DNA of 64,000 nucleotides, taken from the NCBI RefSeq assembly GCF_012275445.1, contig NZ_JAAZQK010000001.1:62001-126000 (forward strand), read 5' to 3'. A program made the position numbers and the translations under genes. The notes under the pieces were generated by a model. That model did not search any database. It was not told the origin of the DNA and was given only the letters and a program-made list of their open reading frames with translations. Shown here in pieces: positions 63,753 to 64,000 of this stretch. The stretch's first letter is position 1, and every line of letters begins with the position of its first letter. The stretch is from Rhizobacter sp. SG703 (GTDB lineage Bacteria > Pseudomonadota > Gammaproteobacteria > Burkholderiales > Burkholderiaceae_C).

Positions 63753-64000
63753 ATGCCATGCGACAAGGCGCGGTACGCCCACCGCGTTCCGGCGAATCGC
63801 GCCGGTCGGCGGCAGCCTGGCGCACGCCGGCCGCACCGGTGCCGGTTCACACGCCGGCCGCCGCCCCGTGTGCCTGCGGCGGTACCTGCCCGCAGTGCCG
63901 GCGGCGGGCCGACGCGCTGTCGATCAGCCGCCCCGGCGATGCGGGCGAGGTGCAGGCGCGCCAGATTGCCGACCGTGTCGGCCGAGGCGAATCGGTGGCG
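63749..64000 (+). CDS. DUF4157 'eCIS core' protein, 3' end missing
   Basis: 84 residues are visible; the gene runs out of the window. A disordered Arg/Pro/Ala N-terminus leads to CACGGTCPQC (a likely zinc knuckle) and LSISRPGDAGEVQARQIADRVGRG, which resembles the start of the DUF4157 domain (usual LRVSRPGDPFEREADRVADRV). This family is strongly associated with eCIS loci and is often found on proteins carried or processed by the particle; it is related to zinc metallopeptidases. The HExxH part, if present, lies outside the window. Start overlaps the previous stop (ATGA). Confidence 0.8.
   Translation, partial: MNAMRQGAVRPPRSGESRRSAAAWRTPAAPVPVHTPAAAPCACGGTCPQCRRRADALSISRPGDAGEVQARQIADRVGRGESVA

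Noticed and set aside
59235-63836. A 1533-codon antisense open frame, and similar long frames such as 40337-44425, 53974-56745 and 56814-59153
   Set aside because: Typical third-position shadows in very GC-rich coding DNA: Arg/Ala/Gln/His-rich products without any known domain, lying opposite well-identified genes.
40056-64000. Prophage or R-type tailocin
   Set aside because: No capsid, terminase, integrase, holin or lysis genes, and the AAA+ ATPase, Pvc16-like, DUF6519 and DUF4157 genes are marks of an extracellular contractile injection system.

Overview
The window is a high-GC chromosomal segment (roughly 70% by eye) from a betaproteobacterium, most likely Burkholderiales of the Leptothrix/Rhizobacter/Roseateles kind. 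This rests on the hrpA-tRNA-Pro-tRNA-Arg context, the Tct and sulfonate transport families, and the base and codon use. It is an inference; no rRNA or marker protein is present.

Region 1 (1-8.5 kb): the 3' part of hrpA, tRNA-Pro(UGG) and tRNA-Arg(UCU), then three leftward genes: a glutamine-amidotransferase-like protein with a PIP/hrp_II box upstream (candidate type III effector), a family 2 glycosyltransferase and a large radical SAM protein.
Region 2 (8.7-15.5 kb): a solo glutamate/aspartate-type binding protein, convergent with a compact leftward organosulfur operon (sulfonate-type binding protein, two permeases, ATPase, LLM flavin monooxygenase, TauD-like dioxygenase).
Region 3 (15.7-32 kb): secreted hydrolases. 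It holds a Tat-exported phospholipase C, a GH48 cellulase, a LemA-like protein and a GH9 cellulase. A second effector-like gene with its own hrp_II box, a lipoprotein, two small proteins and a GH127 arabinofuranosidase with six ricin-type repeats follow. Two near-identical LacI-type palindromes lie upstream of the GH48 gene.
Region 4 (32-38.2 kb): tctA and tctB without tctC, a TctE/TctD-like two-component system fused by overlaps to a vapBC module, and a nitronate monooxygenase with a signal peptide.
Region 5 (38.4 kb to the end): a sigma-54 activator gene followed by an extracellular contractile injection system (eCIS, Afp/PVC-like). The operon opens with a consensus -24/-12 promoter preceded by one perfect and one imperfect copy of a GGACAAATTTGTCC palindrome. 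Twenty co-directional, mostly overlapping genes follow: sheath, tube, chaperone-like, Pvc16-like, AAA+ ATPase, Afp7-like, LysM/gp53-like, gpD, spike, gp25, two gpJ-like proteins, gpI-like, a DUF6519 beta-helix protein and the start of a DUF4157 'eCIS core' protein cut by the window end.

Taken together, the segment reads as accessory gene content for plant or plant-debris life: cellulose and arabinan breakdown, organosulfur scavenging, probable Hrp-regulated effectors and a regulated injection particle. No type III secretion structural genes are in the window, so the effector calls depend on a system encoded elsewhere.
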